Origin: Bacteroidota bacterium
GTDB taxonomy: Bacteria > Bacteroidota > Bacteroidia > Bacteroidales > DTGW01
Assembly: GCA_029572965.1 (NCBI GenBank)
Contig: JAKPQD010000331.1
Span: forward strand, 1 to 64,000
Reading direction: 5' to 3'
DNA length: 64,000 bases
The position numbers were made by a program, and so were the translations under genes. Positions 63,954-64,000 of this stretch are shown here, piece after piece. Below the pieces are notes generated by a model. It had not been told where the DNA came from and did no database searches. It saw nothing but the letters and a program-made list of their open reading frames with translations. Position 1 is the first letter of the stretch, and each line of letters begins with the position of its first letter.

Positions 63954-64000
63954 TTATCTGATGATATTCCAGAATGATCCTATCAATATAATCAACAAAA
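63954..64000 (-). CDS. possible C-terminal end of an upstream membrane protein
   Basis: On the minus strand a frame ending LIILIGSFWNIIR has a TAA at 63956-63954, 15 bases before the HyfB-like start. A second frame is open too, with its stop overlapping the HyfB-like ATG. Which is real cannot be decided from 62 bases. Confidence 0.3.
   Translation of the reverse strand, partial: LLIILIGSFWNIIR

Noticed and set aside
1-64000. CRISPR array, tRNA or rRNA genes
   Set aside because: I looked for regularly spaced direct repeats and for tRNA TψC-loop and acceptor patterns and saw none; a computed search would be more reliable.

Overview
The window is a gene-dense chromosomal stretch of a Bacteroidota bacterium, probably an anaerobe or microaerobe. 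The evidence for this: C-terminal type IX secretion sorting domains with a PNP motif on two secreted proteins; an ECF sigma / FecR / TonB-receptor cell-surface signalling set; promoters of the TTTG...TAnnTTTG type; a LolD-like ATPase; lone TatA/B-type proteins; a superoxide reductase; and a complex I-like membrane module. I found no rRNA or tRNA gene, CRISPR array or intact insertion sequence. The genus cannot be read from the sequence.

Layout, left to right. 1-12.7 kb: PAP2-like protein, a methyltransferase, secreted proteins, a TPR protein with a DivIC/FtsB-like partner, SurE, a MacB-like permease, a YgiQ-type radical SAM protein and a GH9 cellulase. 12.7-18.1 kb (minus strand): a compact envelope/isoprenoid run (superoxide reductase, M23 peptidase, Dxr, RseP, TatA, LysM transglycosylase). 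18.4-24.4 kb: YqeY, small membrane and secreted proteins, a YitT protein, a lone sugar-binding lipoprotein, an MFS transporter and a HAD phosphatase. 24.6-27.5 kb: a foreign-looking restriction island. 27.8-32.9 kb: sigma / FecR / TonB receptor / lipoprotein. 32.9-45.1 kb: alkaline phosphatase, GalM, GpsA, Pgi, LolD, TrmN6, a two-component system, TatB-like protein, RlmH, a retropepsin pair and NadC. 45.1-56.6 kb: second YitT protein, MCP, GH97, AspS, Pyk, XerD, PlsY and a LysM / periplasmic-binding fusion. 56.6-64 kb (minus strand): a six-gene hydrogenase-4-like operon.

The most notable region is 24609-27367. It carries, in order, a DpnM-type GATC methylase, a DpnI-type endonuclease (which cuts only methylated GATC), a DpnD/PcfM-like miniprotein and a DpnA-type methylase. 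In pneumococcus the DpnI and DpnII gene sets are mutually exclusive alleles of one locus; here parts of both sit in one array, and dpnB (the DpnII endonuclease) is absent. The nuclease gene looks intact. The dpnM 3' end is overwritten by a GC-rich dispersed repeat, and dpnA has lost its usual start. This suggests a dpnCD cassette landed in the dpnM-dpnA junction and disabled both methylases, which would make the nuclease tolerable.

The second notable region is the hydrogenase-4-like operon. Its large subunit lacks all four Ni-Fe cysteines, and its small subunit lacks three of the four proximal-cluster cysteines. It should therefore be an energy-converting-hydrogenase-related (Ehr-type) complex of unknown reaction rather than a hydrogenase.
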